DNA of 64,000 nucleotides, taken from assembly GCA_016190985.1 (NCBI GenBank), contig JACPPI010000018.1, positions 62,001-126,000 on the forward strand. The letters run 5' to 3'. Below are positions 8,055 to 17,604 of this stretch, one piece after another (position 1 is the first letter of the stretch; each line of letters starts with the position of its first letter). The notes beneath the pieces were generated by a model. That model had not been told where the DNA came from, ran no database searches, and worked only from the letters and a program-made list of their open reading frames with translations. The DNA is from Opitutia bacterium (lineage in GTDB: Bacteria; Verrucomicrobiota; Verrucomicrobiia; Opitutales; Opitutaceae). Position numbers and translations under genes: made by a program.

Positions 8055-9410
8055 TCAGAGCACGCGGTTGGCGGCGATGACCTGCGAATACCAATGGGCG
8101 CTGAGCTTGGGCGTGCGCCGCTGGGTCTTGAAATTGTTGTGGACGATGCCGAAGCGGCGGCGATAGCCGTCGGCCCACTCGAAGTTGTCGAGGAACGACC
8201 ACAGGAAGTAGCCGCGCACCGGCGCGCCGTCGGCGATGGCGCGGTGCAGCTCGCGCAGATAGCTGCGGAGGAACTCAACGCGGTGCAGGTCGAGACACTC
8301 GCCGCGGGTCACGATGTCGTCGTTGTAGCCGCAGCCGTTCTCGGTGATGTAGATGTTTTTCTCGCCGTAGGTCTCGGCGGCCAGGCGCGGCGTCCAGTAG
8401 AGCGCCCGGGGCGCGAGGTTGAGCCACGGGCTGTCGGTGCGCGGGTAGCTGGGGCTGGGCGGCACGACTTCCGGCCGGCCCCGTGCGCCGCGCCGGACGA
8501 AGGTCCCGGTATAGATATTGAGGCCGAGGAAATCGGCGGGCGAGCTGATGAGGGCGAAATCGCCGCGCGTGACGACGGGGCGGTCTTTGCCGCTGGAGCG
8601 CAGGTAGGCGGGGGCGTAGTGGCCGCGGTAGATGGGATCGAGCACGGGCCAGTTGCCTTCCTGGAACCGGGTGCGCGCTGCGGCGATGTCGGCCGGCGAC
8701 TCCGAGACCGGGATGACGGATTCACAGTTGTCGGTCAGGCCCACGCGGGCGCCGCGACCGCCGTGTTCGCGCACGGCGCGGACGCCGTGGCCGTGGCAGA
8801 CGAGGGCATGATGCATGGTCTGGTTGACCGTGCGGGCGCTTTCGCGAAAGCCCGGCGCCTTGCCGCCCTCGCCGTAGGCGTGGACGGTGAAGCAGCGGAT
8901 TTCGTTGAGGGTGATCCAGTTTTTGACGCGGTCGCCATAGGCGCGGACGATGGTGTCGGCATAGGCGGCGAAGGCGTCGGTCACGAGGCGCGAGCGCCAG
9001 CCGCCGCGGTCCTCGAGGGCCTGCGGCAGGTCCCAATGAAACATCGTCACCCACGGCGTGATGTCGTGGGCGAGGAGCGAATCGATCAGGCGGTTGTAGA
9101 AGTCCACGCCGCGCCGGTTCAGCGCGCCATCGCCAGCCGGGAAAATCCGCGGCCAGGCCAGCGAGAGGCGATAGTGACGGAATCCCAGCTTCCGCATCAG
9201 GGCGAAGTCCCGCCCGTAGCGATGATAGTGGTCGCAGGCGACATCAAGGTTGTCCCCGCCGTCAATTGCGCCCGGCCGCCGGGCGAATCGGTCCCACACG
9301 GACTCGCCCTTGCCATCGGTGAAGGCCGCGCCCTCGATCTGGGCGGCGGCAGTGGCGGTGCCCCAGGTGAAATTGCGGGGGAATGTGAAGAGTGCGGGAA
9401 GAGCGGGCAT
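8055..9410 (-). CDS. GH1 beta-glucosidase
   Basis: Family 1 glycoside hydrolase, 451 residues, a single TIM-barrel domain with no signal peptide, so probably cytoplasmic. Acid/base Glu170 lies in WITLNE (most relatives have TFNEP) and nucleophile Glu357 in YITENG. The substrate-side FLWSFLDNFEWADGY motif is intact. The start at 9410 was chosen because FTFPRNFTWGTATAAAQIEG follows at once; the frame is open further upstream but would run into lacI. It likely cleaves short beta-glucans imported by the neighbouring symporter. It follows lacI by 10 bp. Confidence 0.94.
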   Translation of the reverse strand: MPALPALFTFPRNFTWGTATAAAQIEGAAFTDGKGESVWDRFARRPGAIDGGDNLDVACDHYHRYGRDFALMRKLGFRHYRLSLAWPRIFPAGDGALNRRGVDFYNRLIDSLLAHDITPWVTMFHWDLPQALEDRGGWRSRLVTDAFAAYADTIVRAYGDRVKNWITLNEIRCFTVHAYGEGGKAPGFRESARTVNQTMHHALVCHGHGVRAVREHGGRGARVGLTDNCESVIPVSESPADIAAARTRFQEGNWPVLDPIYRGHYAPAYLRSSGKDRPVVTRGDFALISSPADFLGLNIYTGTFVRRGARGRPEVVPPSPSYPRTDSPWLNLAPRALYWTPRLAAETYGEKNIYITENGCGYNDDIVTRGECLDLHRVEFLRSYLRELHRAIADGAPVRGYFLWSFLDNFEWADGYRRRFGIVHNNFKTQRRTPKLSAHWYSQVIAANRVL

Positions 9411-9420
9411 GGGATTGGAG

Positions 9421-10473
9421 TCAGGGTTTCTGTGGGGAGGCGATGGTCTCGCCCTCCACGAGTTGGGCCTCAACGAGGATCTTGCGGCGCGGCGAAGCGG
9501 GATGCGACATGCGGTTGACGAGGCGAGTGAGGGCGGAAGAGCCGATGTGCTCGTGCGGCACACGCATCGACGCCACGCGGCGCAGCCCGGCCGGTGGCTC
9601 CAGACCGTCGAAACCGGTGATGGAACAGTCCTGCGGCACGCGGATGCCGTGGCCCGCCAGATCCTGCATGAGCGGGTAGGCCTGGTGATCGGCAGCACAA
9701 ACCCAGGCGGTCACGCCATCCTTCTTGAAAAGCCGGGCCACGGTCGCACTGACCTCGGGCGGCAGCAGGCGCGGCGAGTTTTTGTGGACGTTGATGACCC
9801 ACTCGGGACGGAACTCGAGGCCTTGATAGAAGAGGGCCTCGACGTAACCGCTGAAACGCCGGGCGACCCAGTGGCCGCCGACAGGGTAGGTCCAGGAGGC
9901 AAACCCGATGCGCCGGTGGCCGGCGGCGGAGAGGCGGAGGACGAGATCGAGAATCGCGGGGGCGTCATCGGTGTCGATGATGTCGATGCCCGGCTCGGTG
10001 TAGCTCTCCAGCACGGAGACAATGGAGATGCGGCTGGCGATCAGCGCCACGGCGGGCTCCGGGAAGGGGTGGATGAGAATCGCGCCCCGCCAGTCGTTGT
10101 TGCGAATCTGCCTCAGCAGGTTCTGCCGGCCGTCATCGGTGTCGAACTCGGCCGGAGGCTGGTAGGATACATCCACACTCACGCGCTCGATTTCGGCCCG
10201 CTCCCGGATGCCTTTCAAAATATGCGGATAAGTGACCATCGTCACGTTTTCGCGCGGGATGCCGATGACGACGCCGATGGTGAAGGTGCGGGATTTTTTC
10301 CCGCGGCGGGCGGCGCGCCCCGGAGTCTGCTTGTAGCCCAGCTTGGCGGCCATGTCCTGCACACGCCGCCGCGTCTCCGCACTGATGGCGGGGTGATTGG
10401 CCAGGCTGCGCGAGACTGTGGCGCGCGAGAGGTTCAGGCGCTGGGCGATGAGCTCTTGGTTGATCGTGGGCAT
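9421..10473 (-). CDS. LacI family transcriptional regulator
   Basis: Regulator with an N-terminal LacI helix-turn-helix (residues 1-48, including LNLSRATVSRSLANHPAIS) and a periplasmic-binding-protein-like sensor domain of about 290 residues. The start at 10473 places the HTH at the N-terminus as usual; in-frame starts also exist up to 10605. It is divergent from the TonB-dependent receptor and upstream of the GH1 gene, so it probably controls the beta-glucan locus. The intergenic region carries two copies of a TARTYATGCAA motif that recurs before the GH17 gene. Confidence 0.93.
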   Translation of the reverse strand: MPTINQELIAQRLNLSRATVSRSLANHPAISAETRRRVQDMAAKLGYKQTPGRAARRGKKSRTFTIGVVIGIPRENVTMVTYPHILKGIRERAEIERVSVDVSYQPPAEFDTDDGRQNLLRQIRNNDWRGAILIHPFPEPAVALIASRISIVSVLESYTEPGIDIIDTDDAPAILDLVLRLSAAGHRRIGFASWTYPVGGHWVARRFSGYVEALFYQGLEFRPEWVINVHKNSPRLLPPEVSATVARLFKKDGVTAWVCAADHQAYPLMQDLAGHGIRVPQDCSITGFDGLEPPAGLRRVASMRVPHEHIGSSALTRLVNRMSHPASPRRKILVEAQLVEGETIASPQKP

Positions 10474-10837
10474 GGGCTGGGGAGAGGTCGCGAAAGCGTG
10501 TGCTCTCATCTCTCGAATATCACTAAGGCTCGTGTGTATAGTCATGCAACAAAAATAATAATAATCAGTGATAAATGTGCGAGATAAGATATAATAACAG
10601 CGCAATCAATTGAAAATCAAGCGAAAACAACTACGTATAGCCTGGTTATAATTATGCAACTAAGTGCGCACATAATAGTTGACTGATGTGCACATGTGCA
10701 GCTCTCATTGTCGCAAGGAAAAAACACCGACCTGACTACTCAAACGCATACCCCATGAGCGACAGACTGAAAATCGGTTTCCCACAGAAATCAGGATCAG
10801 TCCGTCCGCAGCGGGGATCGCCCAAACCAACACCCCC
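10474..10837. promoter_or_regulatory. AT-rich divergent promoter region, lacI / TonB receptor
   Basis: This 364-bp stretch is markedly AT-rich against its surroundings and must hold both promoters. I see a shared motif TAGTCATGCAACA (10539-10551) and TAATTATGCAACTA (10649-10662), a perfect 12-bp palindrome TGCACATGTGCA (10689-10700) and a TTGACT box (10679-10684) overlapping that area. No convincing -10 box follows the TTGACT. No gene is seen. Confidence 0.6.
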
Positions 10838-13765
10838 ATGAAGTTCATGAATCGTTGCCCGTTCTATGCGGGAATGCTGATAAGCGCGGCCGCCCTTCTG
10901 GCGTGGCCGCTCGCGGCCAGTGCCCAGGAAAAGAAAACTGAACCCGCCGTCGAAGAGGCGGCGGCCAAGAAGGACGAAGCCACAAAGGAAGAAATTGTGG
11001 TCCTTTCCCCGTTCAAGGTCACGACGGAAAAGGACATCGGCTACAAGGTCACTAATGCGACTTCGGGCACACGCCTGAACACGCCGATCAAGGACCTGCC
11101 GATGCCCATCTCCGTAATCTCCGAGGGATTTCTGCGCGACACCGGATCGGGCGACCTGCGCCAGAGTCTAGCCTATACCTCCGGCATTCAATTGCAGTCA
11201 CAGAACGACCAAGGCGTCCCGGGTGGTGCCTATCAGGGACCCGGCGGAGTGAACAACCCGGAAGGAGCCACGGCGAACAAAACCCAGTCCTCCTACAAGA
11301 TTCGCGGTTACATCACCGACACAGTCCTGCGGGACGGGTTTCGCCGTCAGGTGTCCACCGATTCGGTCAACATCTCCCGCATTGAAGTCGCCTTCGGCCC
11401 GGCGGCGTTGCTCTACGGCATCGGGAACTTTGGTGGCATCGTGAATTACATCCCCAAGGCGCCCGAGTCCAAAACCCGCTCCGAAGTCGGGCTCGTGGCC
11501 GGCAGTTACGGCCTCTACCGTGCCACCTTGGACACCACCGGCCCCATCAGCGAGAAATGGGACTTCAACTACCGCCTCACTGGTGCCTTGCAATCTTCAG
11601 AGGACAGCAAGGATTTCTACAAGGAAAGCCATGATTTCATCTCGCCCTCGGTAAGTTTCAGACCGTTCAAGACAACCCAGGTCGATGTGGACTATGAGTC
11701 TGGCAGTCAGAAAAAGAAAGGTGTCGGATTCCAGCGCGTCCGCGCCATGGCGAACGTCGGGGTCAACAACGACCAAAATGAACACGTCGATTTCTATACC
11801 CTGCCGGGCACCGATCCGTATAGCTTCCGGTGGAGCGGCCCTGACACCTATGTCAATTCGTCGGCGACCAATCTGCGGGCGCAGATTGCCCAGTCGATTG
11901 GATCGAACCTCAACATCTTGGTCGGCTACAACCGTTCAACGTCGTCCTTTGATACGCGTGACGTCCAGGGCAACCTGATCCAGAACCAAGGCCCGGCCGC
12001 GCTGCGCGCCACGGTGAATTTTGGCAATCCCGCGCTCAACCCCTCGGTCGGGGGCAGCAACCTGAACGTGGTGAGCGGACAGGTGCCCAATGTCATCCTG
12101 CAGTATTTCTGGAATGACGGCCGCAGTGCCGTCACCCACGAGCAAGTTCGCGCCGAGCTCAACTGGAGGTTCAAGCTGTTCCAGAATTCCAGCAGATGGC
12201 TGAAGATGGATCACTCCTTCCTGCTGGGGCACTCCGAGGAGAAGCAGAACACGGGCTGGAGCAATATCAAGACCCCAGACAATATGTGGAACTACAAGAG
12301 TCCGCTTGATGCCGGCCCCATCCGCTTTGGCAAACAGGGGGATGGCAGCGCCGATCTGACCATGGTGCCCAAGGAAGACGGTTACAACATTGCCTGGGAC
12401 CAGTCCACTTACCTGGTATACTCCGGCAAGTTCCTGGACGATCGTCTCTTTGTGGTCTCGGGCGCACGCAATGACCACAGCGACAATTTTGTGCACTGGA
12501 ACTCGTCCGTCTGGAACACCTCATCCGATGTCCGCAGCGCGAAAGCCAAGGAGCGCACCTATCAGAACGGGGTGAGCTATCAGATCACCCGGAATATCTC
12601 GGCCTTTGCCCTGAAGGCGGAAGGCATCCAACCCAACTTCAGCGGAGCCAAGAACACCGACGGCAACCCGATCGGACCGATCCTCGCCAAAAGCACGGAA
12701 TACGGACTAAAATTCGACCTCTTCAACGGGAAGATCTCGGGTTCGGTCACCAAATTCAAGATCAACCGCACCGGCACGCCCGTTTCTTATTGGTGGGCGC
12801 CGACGAGCAACAACATCACGTTCAACCCGGCCAAGGACATTGTCTACAATGTGGGCAATTTCACCCCCAGCTCCGCTCCGGGGGGAAGCAACGGAGGCAA
12901 TGGCGCGACCGACGCCGCGCAGGCGCAATGGAATGCCGCCGTCGCCGCCGGCGCCGCTTATCAGAAAAACGGCAATTGGTATCTCAACGCCTCCAATGCC
13001 ACCGGCGCCGCCTACCTCGACAAGGTTTTCGATGTCACCAAGTCCCTGGGCATGTCCTGGCCGGGCTGGCTTTACATCACGGACTCGGAAACCAACCAGA
13101 CCTTTGGGGATATTGCGGCGGCCAAGGGTGAAGTCGTCATCGCCACGGATCAAGCCGATGGCTGGGGCGCCGAAATCGTGTGGAGCCCGAACCGCAATTT
13201 CCAACTGGTGGCCAGTTATGCCAATGTGAACAAGATTATCACCTCTGCCGGAAAGTTCTCGAAGTATCCGTATCCGCAGGATCGCTGGGCCGTGTGGTAT
13301 TTCCCCAACACCGACTGGGGTCTGACCGGCAAGCCGCTCTCCACGGTTTACACCGACACGAATGACAGTTCGACCTGGACCGGCATCGGCTATGGCTCGG
13401 GTGAGAAACAGGACGATACTCCTGAACACGTGGTGACGGCCTGGGGCAATTATCAATTCACAACGGGCCGGGCCAAAGGCTTGTCCCTTGGCTTGGGCTA
13501 TTCGTGGGAATCGCCTCGCGAATACCAGTCGGGCATCACCCGCGGTGGTGGCCAGCGGATAACCGACAGGAACGGCAACCTCGTCATCCTGAGGACGCCC
13601 GTCCGGGTCAACGTGAACCTGATGGCGAAATATGCCTTCAAGCTCGCGAACCGCGACACCAGCCTCCAGTTCAACGTCACCAATGTCCTCGATGACCGCC
13701 AGCGCTATGGCCTGATTTATGCCGCACCCCGCGCTTTTCGCCTGGAACTTGCCACCAGATTCTAA
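10838..13765 (+). CDS. TonB-dependent outer-membrane receptor
   Basis: A 975-residue outer-membrane receptor. A signal peptide (residues 1-29, ending AASA) is followed by a linker rich in Lys/Glu/Ala and a TonB-box-like EEIVVLSPFKV segment. A plug domain with SVISEGFLRDT follows, then a long beta-barrel ending in a C-terminal aromatic residue (ATRF). The style is that of the large Opitutaceae receptor family. With GH genes on both sides it probably imports oligosaccharides, here beta-glucan fragments. No SusD-type lipoprotein is present. A terminator follows at 13792. Confidence 0.93.
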   Translation: MKFMNRCPFYAGMLISAAALLAWPLAASAQEKKTEPAVEEAAAKKDEATKEEIVVLSPFKVTTEKDIGYKVTNATSGTRLNTPIKDLPMPISVISEGFLRDTGSGDLRQSLAYTSGIQLQSQNDQGVPGGAYQGPGGVNNPEGATANKTQSSYKIRGYITDTVLRDGFRRQVSTDSVNISRIEVAFGPAALLYGIGNFGGIVNYIPKAPESKTRSEVGLVAGSYGLYRATLDTTGPISEKWDFNYRLTGALQSSEDSKDFYKESHDFISPSVSFRPFKTTQVDVDYESGSQKKKGVGFQRVRAMANVGVNNDQNEHVDFYTLPGTDPYSFRWSGPDTYVNSSATNLRAQIAQSIGSNLNILVGYNRSTSSFDTRDVQGNLIQNQGPAALRATVNFGNPALNPSVGGSNLNVVSGQVPNVILQYFWNDGRSAVTHEQVRAELNWRFKLFQNSSRWLKMDHSFLLGHSEEKQNTGWSNIKTPDNMWNYKSPLDAGPIRFGKQGDGSADLTMVPKEDGYNIAWDQSTYLVYSGKFLDDRLFVVSGARNDHSDNFVHWNSSVWNTSSDVRSAKAKERTYQNGVSYQITRNISAFALKAEGIQPNFSGAKNTDGNPIGPILAKSTEYGLKFDLFNGKISGSVTKFKINRTGTPVSYWWAPTSNNITFNPAKDIVYNVGNFTPSSAPGGSNGGNGATDAAQAQWNAAVAAGAAYQKNGNWYLNASNATGAAYLDKVFDVTKSLGMSWPGWLYITDSETNQTFGDIAAAKGEVVIATDQADGWGAEIVWSPNRNFQLVASYANVNKIITSAGKFSKYPYPQDRWAVWYFPNTDWGLTGKPLSTVYTDTNDSSTWTGIGYGSGEKQDDTPEHVVTAWGNYQFTTGRAKGLSLGLGYSWESPREYQSGITRGGGQRITDRNGNLVILRTPVRVNVNLMAKYAFKLANRDTSLQFNVTNVLDDRQRYGLIYAAPRAFRLELATRF

Positions 13766-13791
13766 GCGGTTCGCTGTGGCTGATTGATTCG

Positions 13792-13828
13792 GCGCGCACC
13801 GGCCCGACAGCCCGTGCGCGCTTTTTTT
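13792..13828 (+). terminator. Rho-independent terminator after the TonB receptor
   Basis: The stem GCGCGCAC (13792-13799) pairs with GTGCGCGC (13814-13821) and is followed by seven T residues (13822-13828). It separates the receptor gene from the symporter gene. Confidence 0.88.
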
Positions 13829-13903
13829 GACGGCAGGCCGGTGCGAAGCTGTCTCGCCACCGGCCGGTCTTTGCCCCGATACTCCGCCAACCCCCATTAA
13901 CCT

Positions 13904-15289
13904 GTGTCCAACCCCAGCCCCCGACTCTCTTTCCGGGAAAAACTGGCCTACGGCCTCGGCGACACCGCGTCGAATTTCTTCTTCCAGGCGTTCAACATTT
14001 TTCTCGCCTACTACTACACCGACGTCGTCCGGATCAAGGACAGCGCGGCGGTGGGCACCCTCCTCGGGACCGTGCCGATCCTGGTCGCGGCGCTGAATCC
14101 CGTCATCGGCGTGCTCGCCGACCGCACCCGCTCCCGTTGGGGCAAGTTCCGCCCGTGGATCCTCTGGGGCGCCTTGCCCTACGGCGTGCTGGGCTACGTG
14201 ATGTTCACCAACCCCGACTTCTCGCCCGACGGCAAATTCTACTTCGCCTACGCCACCTACACGCTCATGCTGGTCGCCTACGCGGCGATCAACACCCCGT
14301 ATTCGGCCCTCATGGGCGTCATGTCGCCCTCGTCCGAGGACCGCACTTCGCTCTCCACCTACCGCTTCGCCTGCGCCTTTACCGGCGCGCTGCTCATCGG
14401 CTGGCTGGTGCCGATGCTGAGCGCCTTTTTCGCCAAGATCGGCGGCAGCGAGGCCGCCGGCTTCCGCTACACCATGGGCATCTTCGCCGTCGCGTCGGTG
14501 ATCCTGTTCCTCTACACGTTTCTCAACACCCGCGAGCGCGTCCTCCCGCCGGCCGACCAGGACAGCTCGCTCGGCCGCGACCTGCGCGACCTCTGCCGCA
14601 ACGGCCCGTGGCTCGTGCTCTTCTTCGCGGGCTTCCTCACCCTGGCCAACACCGGCCTGCGCAGCGGCTCCGGTGTCTACTATTTCAAATATGTCGTCGG
14701 CGACTTCGCCGGTCTCGGGAATTTCAATCTCTTCGGCTTCCTTGCCTTCATCGGCGGCGCGCTGAGCACCAGGCTTTTCACGCGCTTCTTCTCGCGCCGG
14801 AAGCTCATGATCGTGCTCACGATCCTCAACGCGCTCGGCATGGCGTCGCTCTATTTCGTCGATCCGCACAACCTGCCGCTGCTCTACGCGCTGAACATCT
14901 TCGCCTTGTTCGTCGCCGGCCCGACGCCGGCCATCGTCTGGTCGATGTATGCCGACACTGCCGACTACGGCGCGTGGAAGTTCGGACGCCGCACCACCGG
15001 GCTTATCTTCTCGGCCACCGTCTTCGTGCAGAAGGTCGGCCTGGCCATTGGCAGCGCGATGATCGGCTGGCTGCTGGCTTACTTCGGCTACGTGGCCGAG
15101 GCCGCGCAGTCCCCGCGTGCGCTGCATGGCATCATGCTGCTGTTCGCCGTGCTGCCGGGCGGCTTCGCGCTGCTCAGCGGTCTGGCCATCTTCTTCTACC
15201 CGCTCGACGAGCCGCAGGTGAAACGGATGGAGGCCGAGCTCGCCGCCCGCAAGGCGGCGGAAACGCCCACCGCCGCGCCCACCGCGTGA
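13904..15289 (+). CDS. GPH-type (glycoside-pentoside-hexuronide) sugar:cation symporter, MFS
   Basis: A 461-residue inner-membrane transporter with about 12 hydrophobic segments. KLAYGLGDTASNFFFQAFN at the N-terminus and the loop DRTRSRWGKFRPWILWGA are signatures of the GPH family (relatives of MelB and XynB). The start is GTG at 13904. It leads an apparent operon with GH30 (11-bp gap) and GH16. It likely moves mono- or oligosaccharides released by those enzymes; the exact sugar and coupling ion are not readable from sequence. Confidence 0.92.
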   Translation: MSNPSPRLSFREKLAYGLGDTASNFFFQAFNIFLAYYYTDVVRIKDSAAVGTLLGTVPILVAALNPVIGVLADRTRSRWGKFRPWILWGALPYGVLGYVMFTNPDFSPDGKFYFAYATYTLMLVAYAAINTPYSALMGVMSPSSEDRTSLSTYRFACAFTGALLIGWLVPMLSAFFAKIGGSEAAGFRYTMGIFAVASVILFLYTFLNTRERVLPPADQDSSLGRDLRDLCRNGPWLVLFFAGFLTLANTGLRSGSGVYYFKYVVGDFAGLGNFNLFGFLAFIGGALSTRLFTRFFSRRKLMIVLTILNALGMASLYFVDPHNLPLLYALNIFALFVAGPTPAIVWSMYADTADYGAWKFGRRTTGLIFSATVFVQKVGLAIGSAMIGWLLAYFGYVAEAAQSPRALHGIMLLFAVLPGGFALLSGLAIFFYPLDEPQVKRMEAELAARKAAETPTAAPTA

Positions 15290-15300
15290 TTTCCCCCATC

Positions 15301-16713
15301 ATGTCCCCCCTGAACCTTAAGTCTGCCGGACTCCTGCTGCTCGCCCCTCTCCTGCTGACCGCCGCCCCCTCCAGCCGCTGGACCGTCTTCGAGACGGCCC
15401 GGGACAACGGCCACCGTCTTGCGATGCTGGCGGCCCCTGCAGCCGGTGCCGTCACGCCGGGTGTGCTCACCGTCGACCCGGCGCAGAAATACCAGGAGAT
15501 GGTCGGCTTCGGCGGCGCGCTGACCGAGTCTTCCGCCTGGGTGCTCGCGCAGTTGCCGTCGGAGAAGCGCGCCGAGGTGCTGCGCCGCTATTACGACCCC
15601 ACGGAGGGCATCGGCTACACCCTGGCCCGCACCCACATCAACAGCTGCGATTTCTCGCTCAGCATGTGGGCGCTCGACGAGACGCCGGGCGATTATGACC
15701 TGCACCACTTCACGCTCGAACCGATGCGCCGCTGGCTCATGCCGCTGCTGCGCGACGCGCAGAAGGTCGCCGGCCAGGACCGCTTCAAACTGCTCGCTTC
15801 CCCGTGGAGCCCGCCGGCGTGGATGAAGACCAACAACCGCATGGACGACGGCGGCTCGTTGCGCGGCGAATACGCCCCGGCCTGGGCGAATTATTTCGTG
15901 AAGTTCGTCCAACGGATGAAAGCGGAGGAGAACATCGGGGTCTGGGCGCTCACCGTGCAGAACGAGCCCCAGGCCAAGCAGGTCTGGGAATCCTGCCTCT
16001 ACACGCCCGAGCAGGAGCGCGACTTTGTCAAAAAGCACCTCGGCCCCGCGCTGGCCGGCGCCGGCCTGTCCGGGGTCAAGCTCCTCGCGCTCGACCACAA
16101 CCGCGACCTCATCGAGGCGCATGCCGGCGCCAGCCTCGGCGACCCCGGGTCGGCAAAATATCTCTGGGGGATGGGTCTCCACTGGTATGTGAGCAGCGAT
16201 TTCGCCGCCTCGTCCCGCGTGCACGCCAAGTATCCCGACAAGCCCATCCTCTTCACCGAAGGCTGCTGGGAGGGCGGCGACAAGATCGGCGCCTGGGAGC
16301 ATGGCGAGGGTTACGCGCAGCAGATGATCGGCGACTTCAAGAACTGGGTCACCGGCTACATCGACTGGAACATCGTCCTCGACCAGCGCGGCGGCCCCAA
16401 CCACGTCGGCAATTTCTGCGACGCGCCCGTCATCGTTGACACGAACACGAAGGAGGTCCGCTACGGCCCGTCGTTCTACTACATCGCGCACTTCTCGAAG
16501 TTCGTCCGCCCCGGCGCACAGCGCATCGCCAGCAGCGGCGACCCGGCCGGGCTCGACTCCATCGCCTTTGCCAATCCCGATGGCTCCCTCGCGGTCGTTG
16601 TGCTCAACCGCACGGACGCCGCCGTGACCTTCACGCTCGCTGTGGGCGGCGAGGCGCTGGCCTGCACCGTGCCCGCCCACGCCGTCCAAACCTATCTCAG
16701 GCACAGGCCGTGA
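15301..16713 (+). CDS. GH30 glycoside hydrolase (beta-1,6-glucanase / glucosylceramidase-like)
   Basis: A secreted 470-residue enzyme with signal peptide LLLLAPLLLTAAPSS near residues 10-25. The acid/base is Glu222 in TVQNEP and the nucleophile is Glu320 in LFTEGCW; a beta-sandwich domain follows. GH30 members of this type cleave beta-1,6-glucan or glucosyl ceramides. Next to GH16 and GH17, a role on beta-1,6 branches of laminarin-like glucans is the best inference. The start ATG is 11 bp after the symporter stop; the gene's end nearly touches GH16. Confidence 0.92.
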   Translation: MSPLNLKSAGLLLLAPLLLTAAPSSRWTVFETARDNGHRLAMLAAPAAGAVTPGVLTVDPAQKYQEMVGFGGALTESSAWVLAQLPSEKRAEVLRRYYDPTEGIGYTLARTHINSCDFSLSMWALDETPGDYDLHHFTLEPMRRWLMPLLRDAQKVAGQDRFKLLASPWSPPAWMKTNNRMDDGGSLRGEYAPAWANYFVKFVQRMKAEENIGVWALTVQNEPQAKQVWESCLYTPEQERDFVKKHLGPALAGAGLSGVKLLALDHNRDLIEAHAGASLGDPGSAKYLWGMGLHWYVSSDFAASSRVHAKYPDKPILFTEGCWEGGDKIGAWEHGEGYAQQMIGDFKNWVTGYIDWNIVLDQRGGPNHVGNFCDAPVIVDTNTKEVRYGPSFYYIAHFSKFVRPGAQRIASSGDPAGLDSIAFANPDGSLAVVVLNRTDAAVTFTLAVGGEALACTVPAHAVQTYLRHRP

Positions 16714-16727
16714 GACCAATCTGTCTC

Positions 16728-17522
16728 ATGAAATCATATCCTTTGCTCATTCTTTCCCTCGTTATGACTTCCCACGCTACCACCCCCGTCTGGCAGGATG
16801 AGTTCAACCAGCCGGTCGGCACCGGGCCCGACCCGGCGAAATGGGTGCATGAACTCGGTGACAACGGCTGGGGCAACAAGGAACTGCAGACCTACACCAA
16901 CTCGCGCGAAAATTCCTTCATCGTGGACGATCCCGAGGCGACCGACGGCAAGGCGCTCGTCCTGAAGGCGGCGCGCACGGCTGCGGGCGGCTACACCTCC
17001 GCCCGGCTGAAGACACTCGGGAAATTCACCACCGGATTTGGTCGCATTGAGGCCCGCCTTAAGCTGCCGCGCGGGCAGGGGATCTGGCCGGCGTTCTGGA
17101 TGCTCGGTGACAAGATCGGCACCGTGCCTTGGCCGGCCTGTGGTGAAATCGATGTGGTTGAGCTCATCGGACACCAACCTGGCACCCTTTACGGCACGCT
17201 TCATGGTCCCGGTTACTCAGGCACGCAAGGCCTGACCAAGTCCACCGAGTTGCCAGGTGGGGCTGAGTTCTCCGAGGCCTATCATGTGTTCGCGGTCGAC
17301 TGGCGGCCCGGGCGCATCGACTGGTTGCTCGACGGCAAAATCTACCACACGCGGACTGCGAAAGATCTGCCGGCGCAGGCGAAATGGGTTTTCGATGACA
17401 TTTCCTGCTACCTCCTGCTCAATCTCGCCGTCGGCGGCGTCTGGCCCGGCTATCCGGATGCCACAACCCGATTCCCGCAGGAATACCGCATCGACTACGT
17501 TCGGGTCTATCGGCTCGACTAG
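16728..17522 (+). CDS. GH16 endo-beta-1,3-glucanase (laminarinase-like)
   Basis: A 264-residue secreted glycoside hydrolase. The catalytic signature EIDVVE gives nucleophile Glu140, Asp142 and acid/base Glu145 in GEIDVVELIG; GIWPAFWMLG precedes it as in laminarinases. The start ATG at 16728 opens a signal peptide (SYPLLILSLVMTSHA); an in-frame GTG at 16710 overlaps the GH30 stop. It ends the symporter-GH30-GH16 operon. Laminarinase is favoured over licheninase by motif and context. Confidence 0.92.
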   Translation: MKSYPLLILSLVMTSHATTPVWQDEFNQPVGTGPDPAKWVHELGDNGWGNKELQTYTNSRENSFIVDDPEATDGKALVLKAARTAAGGYTSARLKTLGKFTTGFGRIEARLKLPRGQGIWPAFWMLGDKIGTVPWPACGEIDVVELIGHQPGTLYGTLHGPGYSGTQGLTKSTELPGGAEFSEAYHVFAVDWRPGRIDWLLDGKIYHTRTAKDLPAQAKWVFDDISCYLLLNLAVGGVWPGYPDATTRFPQEYRIDYVRVYRLD

Positions 17523-17604
17523 GGCAGTGCGCCTCGACCGGCTCTCGTCTCGCCGGACTTGCAGAACAGGATTGCTCCCGGTCGGGATGGACTTGCGCAG
17601 GTAG

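Noticed and set aside
10679-10700. Strong sigma-70 promoter at TTGACT
   Set aside because: No acceptable -10 hexamer at 16-18 bases; kept only as part of the regulatory region.
13904-15289. Lactose permease-type MFS
   Set aside because: The DRTRSRWGKFRPW loop is specific for the GPH family.
14137-16713. 858-codon frame spanning the symporter and GH30 genes
   Set aside because: Only the part from 15301 is a real protein; the upstream part is an off-frame reading of the symporter gene.
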